From Halobacteriales archaeon QH_10_65_19 (GTDB lineage: Archaea > Halobacteriota > Halobacteria > Halobacteriales > Haloarculaceae): 7,598 nt of DNA. A model generated the notes under the pieces. It was not told the DNA's origin, made no database searches, and was given only the letters and a program-made list of their open reading frames with translations. A program made the translations under genes and the position numbers. Of this stretch, positions 7,460 through 7,598 are shown in pieces. The stretch lies in contig PXQK01000152.1 in the NCBI GenBank assembly GCA_003022085.1, forward strand, positions 1-7,598, written 5' to 3'. The number at the start of each line of letters is the position of its first letter. Position 1 is the stretch's first letter.

Positions 7460-7527
7460 CTCGACTACGTTCACTCCGTCGTCCGAGAATCGAAGATTCT
7501 CGTGATCACGAAAATCGAAGATTTTCG
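7460..7527. repeat. Cluster of four adjoining palindromes (hairpin-forming intergenic repeat)
   Basis: Four self-complementary units overlap or abut. CTCGACTACG (7460-7469) pairs imperfectly with CGTCGTCCGAG (7477-7487). CGAGAATCGAAGATTCTCG (7484-7502) has perfect 8-bp arms around GAA. CGTGATCACG (7501-7510) is a perfect 10-bp palindrome. CGAAAATCGAAGATTTTCG (7509-7527) again has 8-bp arms around GAA. The two 19-mers differ only at one position in each arm, and both changes keep pairing. The segment 7484-7527 is in addition a long near-palindrome about its centre at 7505/7506. Palindromes of this general look are, from memory, common in haloarchaeal intergenic DNA; no coding frame crosses it convincingly. 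Confidence 0.7.
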
Positions 7528-7528
7528 A

Positions 7529-7598
7529 ACGACTTCGCTGCGCTCGCTCTATTCACCATCCGGGACTCGCTGCGCGCGCTCACTGCGTTCGCGTGCTT
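7529..7598. repeat. Degenerate CGCTGCG-type repeats at the window edge
   Basis: GACTTCGCTGCGCTCGCTC (7531-7549) and GACTCGCTGCGCGCGCTC (7564-7581) are near-copies about 33 bp apart, followed by a further CTGCGTTCGCG. The A/T-richer ATTCACCAT (7551-7559) lies between them. Read on the minus strand from the right edge, one frame gives a short ERSER-like stretch that stops at TAG (7551-7553), which could be the end of a gene lying outside the window, or only repeat sequence. Confidence 0.45.

Noticed and set aside
7371..7598. Small RNA, tRNA or CRISPR array in the terminal repeat region
   Set aside because: The palindromes are not evenly spaced with unique spacers, there is no tRNA cloverleaf or TΨC sequence, and no C/D box pair was found.

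Overview
The window looks like chromosomal DNA of a halophilic archaeon (class Halobacteria). It is GC-rich, its proteins are very rich in Asp and Glu with few Lys, its promoters are archaeal (BRE plus TATA box about 25-30 bases before the start codon, no obvious Shine-Dalgarno), and it carries an archaeal (type II) methionine aminopeptidase. No integrase, transposase, CRISPR array, rRNA or tRNA was seen. The six protein genes are mostly conserved housekeeping genes. The less ordinary material is in the non-coding parts.

Left part, minus strand: the first 342 codons of argininosuccinate synthase (argG, cut by the left window edge) are preceded by 429 bases without a convincing gene. This gap holds a striking inverted repeat centred on a TATA-like palindrome (1226-1278), which may be the argG promoter and operator, and a T-rich imperfect palindrome that may end the upstream transcript. 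Next, reading leftward from 4156, comes a probable three-gene operon: an aspartoacylase/succinylglutamate desuccinylase-family zinc deacylase, then (24 bases later) a threonine-nucleophile L-asparaginase/isoaspartyl peptidase, then (70 bases later) methionine aminopeptidase (map). Together these could process or recycle protein N-termini and acylated, isomerised or amidated aspartate. The asparaginase and deacylase would release aspartate, which is also the co-substrate of ArgG. This functional link is inference.

Middle: a 202-base divergent promoter region (4157-4358) serves the leftward operon and the rightward isocitrate dehydrogenase gene (icd). Both promoters have the same layout, a CGAAAAC motif just ahead of the TATA box. 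icd encodes a complete NADP-type enzyme.

Right part, plus strand: downstream of icd is a complete photolyase of the iron-sulfur bacterial cryptochrome/photolyase (FeS-BCP, PhrB-like) family, with its four cluster cysteines and its (6-4) repair histidines intact. The stop codons of icd and of the photolyase gene are embedded in two copies of the same 23-bp sequence (21/23 identical, 16-bp identical core), so the photolyase gene is bracketed by direct repeats. The last 230 bases are non-coding as far as can be seen and contain a dense tract of stacked palindromes, including two 19-bp hairpins that differ by one compensatory base-pair change, followed by CGCTGCG-type repeats.
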